Assembly: GCA_016713675.1 (NCBI GenBank)
Contig: JADJOS010000005.1
Coordinates: 124,001 to 188,000 of the forward strand
Length of the DNA: 64,000 nucleotides
DNA from: Acidobacteriota bacterium
Lineage (GTDB): Bacteria; Acidobacteriota; Blastocatellia; Pyrinomonadales; Pyrinomonadaceae
Direction: 5' to 3'
Part shown: piece after piece, positions 63,532 through 64,000 of the stretch
How positions within the stretch are numbered: the first letter of the stretch is position 1
How the letters are laid out: every line of letters starts with the position of its first letter
Program-made: the position numbers and the translations under genes
Notes under the pieces: model-generated
Told to the model about the DNA's origin: nothing
Seen by the model: the letters and a program-made list of their open reading frames with translations, nothing else
Databases searched by the model: none

Positions 63532-63879
63532 ATGGTAAAACTTTCCCGTAAAGCAATTAAAGTCGGCGTCGCAGTCTTTGCTGCCATATTACTATGGGGC
63601 TGTAGTAATGCGTTAACAGAATCTTCCGCAGTCAGAATCCTTCAAAAGAACATGGATGAGCAATACGAAAAATACAAGTCGGATGAGCACCTTAAGGACG
63701 TTGTTGAGCATTTGGTGGTTGAAAGTTGCGAACGTCTGGTCTTAACTGCGGAAACAATGGCCACAGCTCGATGCAAGGTAAGCAGGAAGAATAAGACCAC
63801 TGCAGTTCTACCTGAGGTTGTCTTTGGAAAGAAACCTGACGGTACCTGGACTGTCACGTCTGTAACTAGCGCGTTTTAG
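63532..63879 (+). CDS. small lipoprotein
   Basis: 115 residues from the ATG at 63,532 (GGAGG 5 bases upstream). The signal peptide ends in lipobox LLWGC. The mature part is basic/acidic with C...C (VVESCERL, TARCKVSR), possibly one disulfide, and ends in GTWTVTSVTSAF, a beta strand. Unknown function. The 150 bases before it hold no gene or clear signal. The next gene follows 12 bases later. Confidence 0.6.
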   Translation: MVKLSRKAIKVGVAVFAAILLWGCSNALTESSAVRILQKNMDEQYEKYKSDEHLKDVVEHLVVESCERLVLTAETMATARCKVSRKNKTTAVLPEVVFGKKPDGTWTVTSVTSAF

Positions 63880-63891
63880 CTTGGAGGCAAA

Positions 63892-64000
63892 ATGAAAACC
63901 TTATTCGCCCTAGCAGGCATTCCCGTTATTTGTTTTCTTCTTTGTACAGACACCGTTAAATGTCAAAAGAGACCATTCGTTCGAACAATCGTTGGATCGA
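63892..64000 (+). CDS. exported protein, cut by the window end
   Basis: 36 codons are visible, starting MKTLFALAGIPVICFLLC with a hydrophobic core and basic start typical of a signal peptide; FLLC could be a lipobox. GGAGG lies 4 bases before the ATG. It follows the small lipoprotein gene in one operon. The remainder is outside the window. Confidence 0.6.
   Translation, partial: MKTLFALAGIPVICFLLCTDTVKCQKRPFVRTIVGS

Overview
The window looks like a chromosomal segment of an acidobacterium, most likely class Blastocatellia (Pyrinomonadaceae-like). This rests on three von Willebrand factor A proteins of the type typical of Acidobacteriota, a Gram-negative envelope gene set (TonB/ExbB/ExbD, TonB-dependent receptor, KdsD, SecDF/YajC, lipoproteins), roughly even base composition and dense short operons on both strands. 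The assignment is inferred from gene content only; there is no rRNA gene here. No phage, integrase, IS element or CRISPR array was seen.

Layout. 1-7.1 kb: start of an exported protein, tRNA-Arg(ACG), a VWFA protein, a zinc-ribbon membrane protein, a Ser/Thr kinase, a TPR protein, and an ECF sigma/anti-sigma pair. 7.3-10.4 kb: two membrane TPR proteins and a four-haem cytochrome c. 10.5-15.4 kb: two different ATP-grasp ligase-like proteins enclosing PspA, a membrane coiled-coil protein and two small membrane proteins. 15.4-25 kb: a 2090-residue alpha-2-macroglobulin with a thioester motif, KdsD, an exported protein and a glutamine-rich exported protein. 25.1-32.6 kb: Der, a MauE-thioredoxin-thioredoxin fusion, then tgt-yajC-secD-secF. 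32.9-36.8 kb: TonB, ExbB, two ExbD and a TPR lipoprotein. 36.9-43.3 kb: RelA/SpoT, RidA, bL28, a parvulin lipoprotein and an ABC-F ATPase.

43.4-47.5 kb: a probable metal-uptake unit (DUF3703, a Cys-rich exported peptide, TonB-dependent receptor) followed by DsbB- and DsbA-like proteins. 47.5-50.1 kb: guaB and a RodZ-like HTH membrane protein. 50.3-53.3 kb: a compact bacterial microcompartment (BMC) locus of two hexameric shell proteins, a frame-shifted acylating aldehyde dehydrogenase with a candidate encapsulation helix, a membrane-anchored zinc ribbon and a 33-residue membrane microprotein. 53.4-64 kb: two VWFA proteins, a GspF/GspE pair, an unknown exported protein, a threonine/serine dehydratase, a zinc-ribbon protein, 6-phosphogluconate dehydrogenase, a 0.56-kb repeat-rich intergenic region, an unknown soluble protein and two exported proteins, the last cut by the window end.

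The items most worth a second look are the small BMC locus, the ATP-grasp/PspA cluster, the 21-bp (7-codon) degenerate tandem repeat near 62.3-62.5 kb, and two places (50,861 and about 36,631) where one missing base in a homopolymer breaks a reading frame. Those two may be assembly errors or real slippage sites.
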